Assembly (NCBI RefSeq): GCF_011752995.1 | Contig: NZ_VWWL01000042.1 | Coordinates: 1-36,252 of the forward strand | Reading direction: 5' to 3' | DNA from: Burkholderia sp. Ax-1724 | GTDB lineage: Bacteria > Pseudomonadota > Gammaproteobacteria > Burkholderiales > Burkholderiaceae | DNA length: 36,252 nucleotides | Shown here: piece by piece, positions 8,259 to 16,543 of the stretch | Position numbering within the stretch: the stretch's first letter is position 1 | Layout: the number at the start of each line of letters is the position of its first letter | Position numbers and translations under genes: made by a program | Notes under the pieces: generated by a model | Database searches by the model: none | Told to the model about the DNA's origin: nothing | Seen by the model: only the letters and a program-made list of their open reading frames with translations

Positions 8259-8966
8259 ATGTCTGAGCGTGATTCCGGCAGTTCTGGTCGCGCAAAGGCG
8301 TCTGGTCAGGCGTCGTTCGGTGCATTCGTCCGCAAGCCGGTCGAGCGGGCCGAAGACAAGGCGAAAGCCAGTGCGGCAAGTAGCGCTTCCGCAGCCGCTG
8401 AAATGCGCGCGGAAACGCTGGCAAGCTGGCCGGCCGATGCGGTCGAAGTCGGCGCAATCGTCGACGCTTACGGCCTCAAAGGCTGGGTCAAGGTGTCCGC
8501 CCACGCGGATGCCGGGCGGGGTGGCGACGCCCTGTTGAGCGCCAGACGCTGGTGGCTGCTCAGAGGCGACGAGCGCAGGTCCGCGCCGGCCTTGCAGGCC
8601 AGGACTCATAGCGACAGCGTGGTGGCCCATCTGGGCGGCACCGCCGACCGCGACGAGGCATTCGCATTGCGTGGTTTTCGCGTGTACCTCAGCCGCAGCG
8701 AATTTCCGGCTCTCGAAGCCGACGAATTCTACTGGGTCGATCTGATCGGACTCACTGTGGTGAACCTCGCCGGGTTTGAACTCGGCAGGGTTGCAAGCAT
8801 GATCGACAACGGTGCGCAGTCGGTGCTGCGTATCGAATATCCGGCTACCGACAAAAGCGGCAAGCCGGTCGCAGACGAGCGCTTGATCCCGTTCGTCGGC
8901 GTCTATGTCAAAACGGTGGACCAGGCCGCGAAGCAGATCGTCGTCGACTGGGAAGCCGATTATTGA
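8259..8966 (+). CDS. rimM: Ribosome maturation factor RimM
   Basis: RimM binds S19 and assists maturation of the 30S head. Of 235 residues, the first ~58 are a low-complexity Ser/Ala/Lys extension. The RimM N-domain then starts at VEVGAIVDAYGLKGWVKVSA, followed by a PRC-barrel-like C-domain (FYWVDLIGLTVVNLAGFELGRV and ending IVVDWEADY). The long N-terminal extension is common in Burkholderiaceae. The gene lies 134 bp after rpsP and 25 bp before trmD. A start nearer the domain cannot be excluded, but ATG 8259 keeps the reading frame used by the extension. Confidence 0.95.
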   Translation: MSERDSGSSGRAKASGQASFGAFVRKPVERAEDKAKASAASSASAAAEMRAETLASWPADAVEVGAIVDAYGLKGWVKVSAHADAGRGGDALLSARRWWLLRGDERRSAPALQARTHSDSVVAHLGGTADRDEAFALRGFRVYLSRSEFPALEADEFYWVDLIGLTVVNLAGFELGRVASMIDNGAQSVLRIEYPATDKSGKPVADERLIPFVGVYVKTVDQAAKQIVVDWEADY

Positions 8967-8991
8967 AATCTTTCGTTGAATGGAGAGAGCG

Positions 8992-9759
8992 GTGCAGTTC
9001 GATGTCGTGACGCTCTTTCCGGAAATGTTCCGCGCGCTGACCGACTGGGGCATCACCAGCCGGGCCGCGAAGCAGGAGCGCTATGGGTTGCGTACGTGGA
9101 ATCCACGCGATTTCACGACCGACAACTACCGCACGATCGACGATCGCCCGTACGGCGGCGGCCCCGGCATGGTGATGCTGGCCAAACCGCTCGAAGAGGC
9201 GATCGGAGCCGCGAAAGCGGCGCAGGCACAGCAGGGCATCGGCGCGCCGCGCGTCGTGATGATGTCGCCGCAAGGCGCGACGCTCGATCACGAGCGCGTC
9301 ATGAAGTTCGCGGCCGAACCCGGTCTGATACTGTTGTGCGGGCGCTATGAAGCGATCGATCAGCGTCTGCTCGATCGTGTCGTCGACGAGGAAGTCAGTC
9401 TTGGCGACTTCGTGCTGTCGGGCGGCGAGTTGCCCGCGATGGCGTTGATGGATGCGGTCGTGCGTCAGTTGCCCGGCGTGCTCAACGATTCGCAGTCGGC
9501 GGTGCAGGACAGCTTCGTCGACGTGCTGCTCGATTGTCCGCACTACACGCGGCCCGAGGAATACGAGGGTGTGCGGGTGCCCGATGTGCTGCTCGGCGGC
9601 CATCATGCGGAAATCGAGGCGTGGCGGCGGCGCGAAGCGTTGCGCAACACGCTGAACAAACGGCCCGATCTGATCGTGAAGGCCAGAAAGAATAAAATGC
9701 TAAGCCGTGCCGACGAGGCATGGCTCGCAAGTCTCGCGAAGGAAGAGCCGAAGGCCTGA
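8992..9759 (+). CDS. trmD: tRNA (guanine-37-N1)-methyltransferase TrmD
   Basis: TrmD uses S-adenosylmethionine to methylate G37 next to the anticodon and so prevents frameshifting. It is a SPOUT methyltransferase with a trefoil knot. Visible are QFDVVTLFPEMF, RPYGGGPGMVM, LLCGRYEAIDQRLLD, EEVSLGDFVLSGGELPAM and HYTRPEEYEGVRVPDVLLGG. GTG 8992 gives the canonical N-terminus and 255 residues with GGAGAG just upstream; ATG 8980 would add four residues. It is third in the ribosomal operon. Confidence 0.97.
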   Translation: MQFDVVTLFPEMFRALTDWGITSRAAKQERYGLRTWNPRDFTTDNYRTIDDRPYGGGPGMVMLAKPLEEAIGAAKAAQAQQGIGAPRVVMMSPQGATLDHERVMKFAAEPGLILLCGRYEAIDQRLLDRVVDEEVSLGDFVLSGGELPAMALMDAVVRQLPGVLNDSQSAVQDSFVDVLLDCPHYTRPEEYEGVRVPDVLLGGHHAEIEAWRRREALRNTLNKRPDLIVKARKNKMLSRADEAWLASLAKEEPKA

Positions 9760-9924
9760 GGCCCCGGTCTTTCGAGCGGGTATAGGCGGTGCCGTTCATG
9801 CGTGGGCGGTGCCAGATGTGAACCCATCCTCTATCGGGGCCGTCGTCGAGCGCAGTGGGGCAACCCACGGGAAACCAGCGCAAGGCAGGTACGAACGCCG
9901 ACAAGATGGATCCAGGAGTCAGTG

Positions 9925-10311
9925 ATGAATCTGATTGCAAAACTCGAGCAGGAAGAAATCGCGCGCGTTCTCGGCGAAAAGACCATTCCCGATTTTGGTC
10001 CGGGCGATACGGTCATCGTTAGCGTGAACGTGGTTGAAGGCACGCGTAAGCGTGTGCAGGCTTACGAAGGCGTCGTGATCGCCAAGCGTAACCGTGGTCT
10101 GAATTCGTCGTTCATCGTCCGCAAGATTTCGTCGGGCGAAGGCGTCGAGCGTACGTTCCAGACGTACTCGCCGCTGCTGGCAAGCATCGTCGTGAAGCGT
10201 CGCGGCGACGTGCGTCGTGCGAAGCTGTACTATCTGCGCGAGCGTTCGGGCAAGTCGGCTCGAATCAAGGAAAAGCTGGTCTCGAAAGACCGCGCTGCTT
10301 CCGAAGCGTAA
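9925..10311 (+). CDS. rplS: 50S ribosomal protein L19
   Basis: The 128-residue protein has the L19 blocks FGPGDTVIVSVNVVEGTRKRVQ (within residues 24-46), YEGVVIAKRNRGLNSSFIVRKIS and VKRRGDVRRAKLYYLRERSGKSARIKEKL (quoted in parts). L19 sits at the 30S-50S interface. ATG 9925 is preceded by AGGAG at 9914-9918. It is the last gene of the operon: a terminator follows immediately. The 165-bp gap after trmD holds no recognisable gene. Confidence 0.98.
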   Translation: MNLIAKLEQEEIARVLGEKTIPDFGPGDTVIVSVNVVEGTRKRVQAYEGVVIAKRNRGLNSSFIVRKISSGEGVERTFQTYSPLLASIVVKRRGDVRRAKLYYLRERSGKSARIKEKLVSKDRAASEA

Positions 10312-10321
10312 ATGCTGTAAG

Positions 10322-10349
10322 AAAAAGCACCCCTCGCGGGTGCTTTTTT
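10322..10349 (+). terminator. Terminator of the rpsP-rplS operon
   Basis: AAAAAGCACCC (10322-10332) pairs with GGGTGCTTTTT (10338-10348) around a 5-nt loop and ends in a T run. It starts ten bases after the rplS stop codon. Confidence 0.93.
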
Positions 10350-10400
10350 GTTGGCCAGGTCAAAATAGCGGTATCCCCACCTGCTGATCAGAGAGACCCG

Positions 10401-11189
10401 TTGATCCGCCCTGTCTTCGAGCCCGAAAGCCTGCCTGTCATCGCGACAGGTGCCGATCTGCCGCCGGTGGCCGGCGACCGTCTTACACCCGATGCGCTAC
10501 GGGCGCGCTTCGAGCGCCAGCTTGCCTGGACCCCCGAAAAAATTGCCGACGCGCCTTGGCGCAACACCGGAATCGATCCGCGCGTGGCTGCGGTGCTGGT
10601 GCCGCTCGTAGTCCGCGAGCACGGCCTGACCGTGCTGCTCACGCAGCGTGCCGACCATCTGAACGATCACGCGGGCCAGGTGAGTTTTCCCGGCGGCCGC
10701 CAGGAGCCGTTCGATGCCGATGCTATCGCGACCGCGCTGCGCGAGGCGCACGAGGAAGTCGGTCTCGATTCATCGCGTGTGGAAATTCTCGGTGCGTTGC
10801 CCGACTATCTGACAGGCACCGGCTTTTGCGTATCGCCGGTCATCGGTCTCGTGCATCCGCCGTTCACGCTGCAAATGGATACGCTCGAAGTGGCCGAAGT
10901 CTTCGAGGTGCCGCTCGCGTTCCTGATGAATCCGGCCAATCACGAAGAACGTCTGTTCCGCTACGAGGGCGGCGAGCGCCGCTTTTTTTCGATGCCGTAC
11001 CCGCGCAGCGAGCCGGCGGCAATAGCGGAGCACACCGCGCAACCGCCGGGCGAGCACCCCGGCGTTCTCGAAGACACCCGCGCAACGCAAGCCGCAACCG
11101 AACACACTGCCGCGCAGGGCGGCGATTATTTCATCTGGGGGGCGACGGCGGCGATGCTGCGCAACCTCTATCGTTTCCTTGCAGCATGA
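10401..11189 (+). CDS. Nudix hydrolase, probable CoA pyrophosphatase
   Basis: The 262-residue protein has the CoA-specific signature LLTQRADHLNDHAGQVSFPGG directly before the Nudix core REAHEEVGL. This combination marks the NudL/PCD1 group, which splits CoA or oxidised CoA into 4'-phosphopantetheine and 3',5'-ADP. As in E. coli NudL, the first glutamate of the general Nudix box is not conserved. A poorly conserved insert (about residues 205-240) precedes the last helix, which contains DYFIWGATAAMLRNL. The start is TTG 10401 with GAGAG 5-9 bases upstream. Substrate preference is inferred from the signature. Confidence 0.88.
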   Translation: MIRPVFEPESLPVIATGADLPPVAGDRLTPDALRARFERQLAWTPEKIADAPWRNTGIDPRVAAVLVPLVVREHGLTVLLTQRADHLNDHAGQVSFPGGRQEPFDADAIATALREAHEEVGLDSSRVEILGALPDYLTGTGFCVSPVIGLVHPPFTLQMDTLEVAEVFEVPLAFLMNPANHEERLFRYEGGERRFFSMPYPRSEPAAIAEHTAQPPGEHPGVLEDTRATQAATEHTAAQGGDYFIWGATAAMLRNLYRFLAA

Positions 11190-11317
11190 GTTGAACGCGC
11201 AGAGTTGCGTGGACGATGCAGTTGTCGGCGGTTTGTCAGCGTCTGCGCTCAGAGGCATCCGACCCTGTGCTATCGTTATAAAACAATCGTAAAAACTCAA
11301 AAAGCACGGCGCATCGC

Positions 11318-12256
11318 ATGACTTTTTTCTCCGTATTGCTGGCTCTGATCATTGAACAGGTACGCGCACTGTCGCCGAACAATCCGGTGTCTGCGTTGCT
11401 TCAATACCATGCGGAGTCGGCGGCGCACGGATTCGATGCCGGCAAGCAGCGCCACGGTCTGCTCGCATGGCTCGTGGTGGTGGTGCCCTGGACGCTTGCG
11501 GTCGCGCTCGTCTACTACGTGCTGTATCACATCCACTTCATGCTCGCGTTCCTGTGGAACGTCGTGGTGCTGTATTTCACGCTCGGTTTCCGCCAGTTCA
11601 GCCATTACTTCACCGACATCCATCTCGCGCTGAACAACGACGACGTGCCGCGTGCACGCGAAATTCTCAACGAATGGACCGGGCTCGATACCGTCGACAT
11701 GCCGGTCAGCGAGATCGTGCGTCATACGCTGATTCACGCGGTGGTCGCCTCGCATCGCCATGTGTTCGGCGTGTTCTTCTGGTTCCTGATTCCGGTCGGT
11801 CCGGCGGGCGCGGTGCTGTACCGTTGCGCCGAATATCTCGCGCGCGCATGGGCGCGGCCGGCTGACGACCGCACCGTTGCGTTTTCGAGTTTCGCGCAGC
11901 GGGTGTTCTTCGTGATCGACTGGGTGCCGGCGCGGCTGACGTCGCTTGGCTTTGCGATCGTCGGCAATTTCGAGGATGCGATTTACGCCTGGCGCAATCA
12001 CGCGCGGCAATGGCCCGATGCGAACGACGGCGTTCTGCTGGCTGCCGGAAGCGGGGCGCTCGGCGCGCGTTTGAGCGGGCCGCTTGCGGAGCAGTCGAGC
12101 CTCGACGCGCTCGCTACCGGCGACGGCGGGCCGATGCAGGTTGGCGACGACTGCACGCCGCGTACGTTGCAATCGGCGGTAGGTCTCGTGTGGCGCGCGG
12201 TCGTGCTGTGGATGATTCTGCTGTTGATGCTGACCATCGCGGTATGGCTCGCCTAG
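11318..12256 (+). CDS. CobD/CbiB-family integral membrane protein
   Basis: A 312-residue membrane protein of the CbiB/CobD-like family. Known members join aminopropanol phosphate to cobyric acid in cobalamin synthesis, and the fold is shared with AmpE. Visible features are the N-terminal helix MTFFSVLLALIIEQVRAL, several helices (47-85, 150-180 and the last 20 residues) and the conserved loop GFRQFSHYFTDIHLALNNDD with a VGNFEDAIYAWR block. No cobalamin gene is nearby, so the ancestral activity is doubtful. ATG 11318 gives the conserved start. Confidence 0.75.
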   Translation: MTFFSVLLALIIEQVRALSPNNPVSALLQYHAESAAHGFDAGKQRHGLLAWLVVVVPWTLAVALVYYVLYHIHFMLAFLWNVVVLYFTLGFRQFSHYFTDIHLALNNDDVPRAREILNEWTGLDTVDMPVSEIVRHTLIHAVVASHRHVFGVFFWFLIPVGPAGAVLYRCAEYLARAWARPADDRTVAFSSFAQRVFFVIDWVPARLTSLGFAIVGNFEDAIYAWRNHARQWPDANDGVLLAAGSGALGARLSGPLAEQSSLDALATGDGGPMQVGDDCTPRTLQSAVGLVWRAVVLWMILLLMLTIAVWLA

Positions 12257-12304
12257 CATGACGTCATCATGCAGCGCCAGGCCGCCGTGCCTCGCGCAGC
12301 ACAT

Positions 12305-12333
12305 GAAAACGCCGGGCAATGCCCGGCGTTTTC
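12305..12333. terminator. Bidirectional terminator between convergent genes
   Basis: GAAAACGCCGGGC (12305-12317) and GCCCGGCGTTTTC (12321-12333) form a perfect 13-bp stem with a tiny loop. A runs on the left and T runs on the right let it act for the CbiB-like gene on the plus strand and for the DUF2007/rsgA operon on the minus strand. Confidence 0.85.
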
Positions 12334-12378
12334 AATTCCCGGTCACCTCACCAACCCGGCGGTCCACCTGTCTTCACC

Positions 12379-12699
12379 TCACCCCTGCAACGGATCGCGC
12401 GCGGTCCCGCATTGCCAGCACACGGTGAACTGCGCCTCGAGCATCTCCCCGCATTGCTGACACCGCCACCCCGGCGCGCCGGGTGCCGGCCCTTGCGATG
12501 CCGCCTCGATCAAACGCCGCGCGATCGCCTCATCGCGCTCATCGACGAGCCATAGCTCCGGCGCGCATTGATCCGCCGGAATCTCGCCGAGCGCGCCGTT
12601 CAGATAGCGGTTGTGCAACTCGCACGCAATGCCCGCGGTCTCGAGCACGTTGACCCAATGCTGCCCTGTGATCAGATTCGGCGCGCGCATCAGCTTCAT
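12379..12699 (-). CDS. Small DUF2007 / zinc-ribbon protein
   Basis: A 106-residue protein starting MKLMRAPNLITGQHWVNVLE. The first ~70 residues resemble the DUF2007 (putative signal-transducing) domain, a small ferredoxin-like fold (NVLETAGIACELHNRYLNG, ELWLVDERDEAIA). The C-terminus is a zinc ribbon with two CXXC pairs, CQQCG and CWQCG. ATG 12699 follows the rsgA stop codon by one base, so translation is probably coupled. An upstream in-frame start would overlap rsgA. Function is unknown; placement suggests a link to ribosome biogenesis or simply operon sharing. Confidence 0.8.
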   Translation of the reverse strand: MKLMRAPNLITGQHWVNVLETAGIACELHNRYLNGALGEIPADQCAPELWLVDERDEAIARRLIEAASQGPAPGAPGWRCQQCGEMLEAQFTVCWQCGTARDPLQG

Positions 12700-12700
12700 G

Positions 12701-13717
12701 TCAGCGGACGATCTGGCTGGCCTCGTGCACGAGTTGCGCATACAGCGCATGCCGTTCGCGGCGGATGCGGCCATCGGCGATCGCTTCGAGAATCGCGCAG
12801 CCGGGCTCGTGCAGGTGATGGCAGTTGTAAAAGCGGCAATTCGGCAGCAGCGGGCGGAATTCGGGAAACGCGCGTTCGAGCTTGCCTTCGGTCAGATGAT
12901 GCAGGCCGAACTCCTGGAAGCCCGGCGAATCGATCAGTGCGCCGGCCGGGCCGTTCGTCGCAGGTGAGCTAGCCGCTCCGTCCTTGCCGTCGAGGTCCGG
13001 CAACGGATAAAGACGCGTGAAGGTCGTCGTATGCCGGCCGCTGTTCAACGCGGTCGAAATCTCGCGCGTCGCGACTTCGGCGTCCGGAATCAGCAGATTC
13101 ACGAGCGTCGATTTGCCCATGCCGGACTGGCCGAGCAGCAGCGTCGCGTGTCCGCGCAGATGCTCGGTCAGCACCGCGCGCGCGGTGTCGGGCTGCATCC
13201 GGATCGACACTTCGAGGACCGTATAGCCGAGCGCGCGATACGGTTCGAGCCGCTGGCGCGCACCGTCCAGCGCACCGGTCACGTCGATCTTGTTCAGCAC
13301 GATCAGCGGCTTCAGCTCGTTCGCCTCGGCGGCGACGAGCGCACGGCCGAGCAGGTCTTCGCTGAAATGCGGTTCGGTGGCGAGCACGATCAGCAACTGG
13401 TCGAGATTGGCCGCGAACAGCTTCGATTTGTATTGATCGGAGCGATACAGCAGATTGCGCCGCTCGCCGATTTCGACGATCACACCCTGATCCGCCGAAG
13501 TCGGCTCGTAGATCACGCGATCGCCGACCGCCACCTCGCTGCGCTTGCCGCGCGGGAAGCATTGCAGCAACGCACCGCCGTCTTCGGGTGCGACGAGATA
13601 GTGGCGGCCGTGCGCGGCGACCACGAGGCCGCCCGTGCGGGCGCCGTTCGCGCCATGCTGGCCGGCCGCGGCGGCTTGCGCGCCGCGCGCCGCTTTTTTC
13701 GGGGCGCGGCCGCTCAT
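12701..13717 (-). CDS. rsgA: Ribosome small-subunit-dependent GTPase RsgA
   Basis: RsgA is a circularly permuted GTPase that checks late 30S maturation. The 338 residues contain an OB-fold (about 28-90) and G4 NKID (142-145). G1 GQSGMGKS (196-203) and G3 DSPG (263-266) follow, so the motifs are in the permuted order G4-G1-G3. A C-terminal zinc site uses C294, C299, H301 and C307 (CRFYNCHHLHEPGC). The P-loop has Met where Val is common, a mild change. Its start overlaps the end of the M48 protease gene by four bases (ATGA), and the DUF2007 gene follows at once, indicating one operon. Confidence 0.96.
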   Translation of the reverse strand: MSGRAPKKAARGAQAAAAGQHGANGARTGGLVVAAHGRHYLVAPEDGGALLQCFPRGKRSEVAVGDRVIYEPTSADQGVIVEIGERRNLLYRSDQYKSKLFAANLDQLLIVLATEPHFSEDLLGRALVAAEANELKPLIVLNKIDVTGALDGARQRLEPYRALGYTVLEVSIRMQPDTARAVLTEHLRGHATLLLGQSGMGKSTLVNLLIPDAEVATREISTALNSGRHTTTFTRLYPLPDLDGKDGAASSPATNGPAGALIDSPGFQEFGLHHLTEGKLERAFPEFRPLLPNCRFYNCHHLHEPGCAILEAIADGRIRRERHALYAQLVHEASQIVR

Positions 13718-14973
13718 GCGTGCCGCAGCAGTCGGTCGATCCGCTGCGAGGCCGGCGGATGCGAGTAGTAGAACGCGGTGTAGAGCGGATCGGGCGTCAG
13801 CGTCGACGCGTTGTCCTCGTACAGCTTGACGAGCGCGTTGACGAGGTCCTGCGCGTCGGTTTGCGTCGCCGCGAACGCATCGGCTTCGAACTCGTGCTTG
13901 CGCGAGCTGAGGCTGCCGAGCGGCGTGACGAAGAACATGAACACCGGCAGCGCGAGGAAGAACAGCACGAGTGCCAGACCGCTATTGCCGCCGACGAGCG
14001 ACGGCCGCACGCCGAGCCCTTCGTAGAACCACACGCACTGCGTGAGCCAGCCGAGCAGCGCGAGCATCGCGAGGCTGATCGCGAAGGTGACGAGCATGCG
14101 TTTCGTCACGTGACGGCGCTTGAAGTGGCCGAGTTCGTGCGCGAGCACCGCCTCGATCTCGCGGCCCGACAGGCGCGCGAGCAGCGTGTCGAAGAAGACG
14201 ATGCGCTTGCTTGCGCCGAAGCCGGTGAAGTACGCATTGCCGTGCGCCGAGCGGCGGCTGCCGTCCATCACGAACAGACCCTTGGCGGCGAAGCCGCAGC
14301 GCTTCATCAGCGCCTCGATGCGGCTCACGAGCGCTTCGTCCTTCAGCGGCTCGAACTTGTTGAAGAGCGGCGCGATGAAGGTCGGGAAAATCAGCAGGCC
14401 GAACATCTGGAACGCGACCCACACGACCCAGGCCCACAGCCACCAGAGATCGCCGGCGCGGTTCATGAGCCACAGCACGACGAACAGCAGCGGCAGCCCG
14501 AATGCGATACCGAGCAGCGCGCCCTTGATGCGGTCGAGAAAGAACAGGCTTTTGCTCATACGGTTGAAGCCGAAGCGCTGCTCGACGACGAACTGCCGGT
14601 AGTAGTCGAACGGCAGGTCGATGGCGCTCGTGATCGCGATCACGACGGCGACGAGCGCGATCTGGCCGGCGTAGCCGCGCCCGAGCCAGTCGGACAGCGC
14701 GAGATCGAGCGCCTGCACGCCGCCGAGCAGCGTGAGCCCGATCAGCACGGCCGCACCGACGACGATCTCGATCATCGCGAGGCGCGTGCGCTCGACGGTG
14801 TAGTCGGCGGCGCGCTGGTGCGCCGTGAGCGCGACGGTGGTGGCGAACTGGCTCGGTACCTGTTCGCGATGGGCGACGACGAAGCGGATCTGCCGCGACG
14901 CGAGCCAGAGTTTGGTGCCGACCATCGCGACGACGGCGACGACGAACAGGGCAGTGAAGTACAGGGTAGGCAT
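13714..14973 (-). CDS. M48 family metalloprotease (Ste24/CAAX prenyl protease-like)
   Basis: A 419-residue integral membrane zinc protease. The active site is HELGH (279-283) in EAVLAHELGHFKRRH, with the third zinc ligand expected in SRKHEFEADAFA near residue 361. Several membrane helices precede it (5-23, 67-90, 103-122, 150-170, 178-198) and two follow (about 295-312 and 332-350), as in Ste24-type proteases. Bacteria lack prenylated a-factor, so the likely job is membrane protein quality control. It is the first gene of the operon with rsgA. ATG 14973 is supported by the hydrophobic N-terminus; the ribosome binding site is weak. Confidence 0.92.
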   Translation of the reverse strand: MPTLYFTALFVVAVVAMVGTKLWLASRQIRFVVAHREQVPSQFATTVALTAHQRAADYTVERTRLAMIEIVVGAAVLIGLTLLGGVQALDLALSDWLGRGYAGQIALVAVVIAITSAIDLPFDYYRQFVVEQRFGFNRMSKSLFFLDRIKGALLGIAFGLPLLFVVLWLMNRAGDLWWLWAWVVWVAFQMFGLLIFPTFIAPLFNKFEPLKDEALVSRIEALMKRCGFAAKGLFVMDGSRRSAHGNAYFTGFGASKRIVFFDTLLARLSGREIEAVLAHELGHFKRRHVTKRMLVTFAISLAMLALLGWLTQCVWFYEGLGVRPSLVGGNSGLALVLFFLALPVFMFFVTPLGSLSSRKHEFEADAFAATQTDAQDLVNALVKLYEDNASTLTPDPLYTAFYYSHPPASQRIDRLLRHA

Positions 14974-15224
14974 CCGGGGATTCCGTGGTATCTATGCGAG
15001 AATTATATGTTTCTTCCCGCCTCGCGGCGGGAGCGTGGTTCACGGCAATGGCTCGGGGCGCGGTCCACGGCAGCGATGCCAGGCGGCGCTTCATGGCCGC
15101 CATGGCCGCCGCTTAAGCAGCCAGGCCTGCCCCGGCTCGAACCGCGCATCCATTTCGAACGAACACACGCCACGGTGCGCGGGTTTTCAGCGAAGCCCGC
15201 CGCCAGGCCATCAGGGTTGCACTC

Positions 15225-15842
15225 ATGACTGACATCCTCGCATCCGCCGAACAGCCGCCGCTCGTGCGCAGCGACATGAATCTCATCTGGCTGGACATGG
15301 AAATGACCGGGCTCGAGCCCGACACCGACCGCATCATCGAGATTGCGGTGGTGGTGACGAATTCGACGCTCGACAGGATGGTCGAAGGCCCGGTGCTCGC
15401 GATCCATCAGAGCGACGAGACGCTCGCGAAGATGGACGAGTGGAACCAGAACACGCATGGCCGTTCGGGTCTGATCGGCCGCGTGAAGGCGTCGACGGTG
15501 AGCGAGGCGGACGCCACGCAGCAGATTCGCGACTTCCTCGCCCAGTACGTGCCGCCCGGCAAGTCGCCGATGTGCGGCAACTCGATCTGTCAGGACCGCC
15601 GCTTCATGGCGCGCTGGATGCCGGATCTCGAGCGCTTTTTCCATTACCGCAATCTCGACGTGAGCACGCTCAAGGAACTGTGCCGGCGCTGGCAGCCGGC
15701 CATCTACAAGGGCTTCCAGAAGCGCGCGATGCACACGGCGCTTGCCGATATCCACGAGTCGATCGATGAGCTGAAGTACTACCGCGAACATTTCCTCGTG
15801 CCGTCGCAGCCGGCGCCGGACGCACCGGCGAGCGCCAAATAA
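15225..15842 (+). CDS. orn: Oligoribonuclease
   Basis: Orn degrades 2-5-nt RNAs, including pGpG from cyclic-di-GMP turnover. The 205-residue protein is a DEDDh exonuclease with D24 and E26 (WLDMEMTGLEPD), D124 (CGNSICQDRRF), H170 and D175 (MHTALADIHESI). The N-terminal 17 residues and a Pro/Ala tail are extra compared with E. coli Orn (181). ATG 15225 is used; ATG 15276 (MNLIWLDMEM) would give the core length. It is divergent from the M48/rsgA operon and convergent with mog. Confidence 0.96.
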   Translation: MTDILASAEQPPLVRSDMNLIWLDMEMTGLEPDTDRIIEIAVVVTNSTLDRMVEGPVLAIHQSDETLAKMDEWNQNTHGRSGLIGRVKASTVSEADATQQIRDFLAQYVPPGKSPMCGNSICQDRRFMARWMPDLERFFHYRNLDVSTLKELCRRWQPAIYKGFQKRAMHTALADIHESIDELKYYREHFLVPSQPAPDAPASAK

Positions 15843-15881
15843 GCCCAAGCCCAAGCCCAAGCCGCGCGGACCAGTCCGCGC
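15841..15881. repeat. Hexanucleotide repeat and hairpin between orn and mog
   Basis: AAGCCC is repeated 3.8 times at 15841-15863, overlapping the orn stop codon. A perfect 8-bp stem follows, GCGCGGAC (15864-15871) with GTCCGCGC (15874-15881). There is no T run, but the position between convergent genes suits a transcription-end structure. Confidence 0.6.
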
Positions 15882-15898
15882 TTAACCCGGGATAAACC

Positions 15899-16543
15899 TC
15901 AGTCCTGCCGCGGAGCGCGCAATGCGCTCTTCGGCCGGAACGCCTTGACCACCTCGGCGTTGGTTTCCACGTACGGGCCGCCGATCAGATCGATGCAGTA
16001 GGGCACCGCCGCGAAAATCCCCGGCACCTTGACGGCCGCCTCGTCGTCGCGAAGACCTTCGAGCGTTTCCCTGATCGACTTTGGCTGACCCGGCAGGTTG
16101 ACGATCAGCGCTGCGTGCTCCGCCGTTTCGCGGATCACCGCCACTTGGCGCGACAGGATCGCGGTCGGCACGAAATTCAGGCTGATCTGTCGCATCTGCT
16201 CGCCGAAGCCCGGCATCTCCTTCGTCGCGACCGCGAGCGTCGCCTCGGGCGTCACGTCGCGGCGCGACGGGCCCGTGCCGCCCGTGGTCAGCACGAGATC
16301 GCAGCCCACTTCGTCGACGAGTTCGATCAGCGTGGCCGAAATGGTCGGCGCGTCGTCCTGAATCAGCCGCGTGACGACCTGCCACGGCGACGCGAGCGCT
16401 GCGCCGAGCCATTCCTGCAGCGCCGGAATGCCCTTGTCCTCGTACACGCCGGCCGAGGCGCGGTCGCTGATCGACACGAGGCCGATCACGATCTCGTCGG
16501 GGTGGTTGCGTGGTGGGCGTTGCTCAGGCGTCGCGGTCGGCAT
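15899..16543 (-). CDS. mog: Molybdopterin adenylyltransferase (MogA/MoaB-like)
   Basis: The enzyme activates molybdopterin by adenylation before molybdate insertion. The 214-residue protein has the MPT-binding motif TTGGTGPSRRDVTPEAT, the SISDRASAGVYEDKGIPAL start block and NLPGQPKSIRETL. ATG 16543 with GGAAG upstream overlaps the end of darP by 20 bases; ATG 16585 is an alternative and overlaps more. The overlap indicates a two-gene operon with darP. MogA and MoaB are hard to separate by eye, but the length and the ETLEGLRDDEAAVKVPGIFAA end favour MogA. Confidence 0.9.
   Translation of the reverse strand: MPTATPEQRPPRNHPDEIVIGLVSISDRASAGVYEDKGIPALQEWLGAALASPWQVVTRLIQDDAPTISATLIELVDEVGCDLVLTTGGTGPSRRDVTPEATLAVATKEMPGFGEQMRQISLNFVPTAILSRQVAVIRETAEHAALIVNLPGQPKSIRETLEGLRDDEAAVKVPGIFAAVPYCIDLIGGPYVETNAEVVKAFRPKSALRAPRQD

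Noticed and set aside
9805..9820. Minus-strand TGGCAC with GG-N10-GC spacing between trmD and rplS
   Set aside because: The -12 element lacks the TT before GC, and no gene on that strand follows; likely chance.
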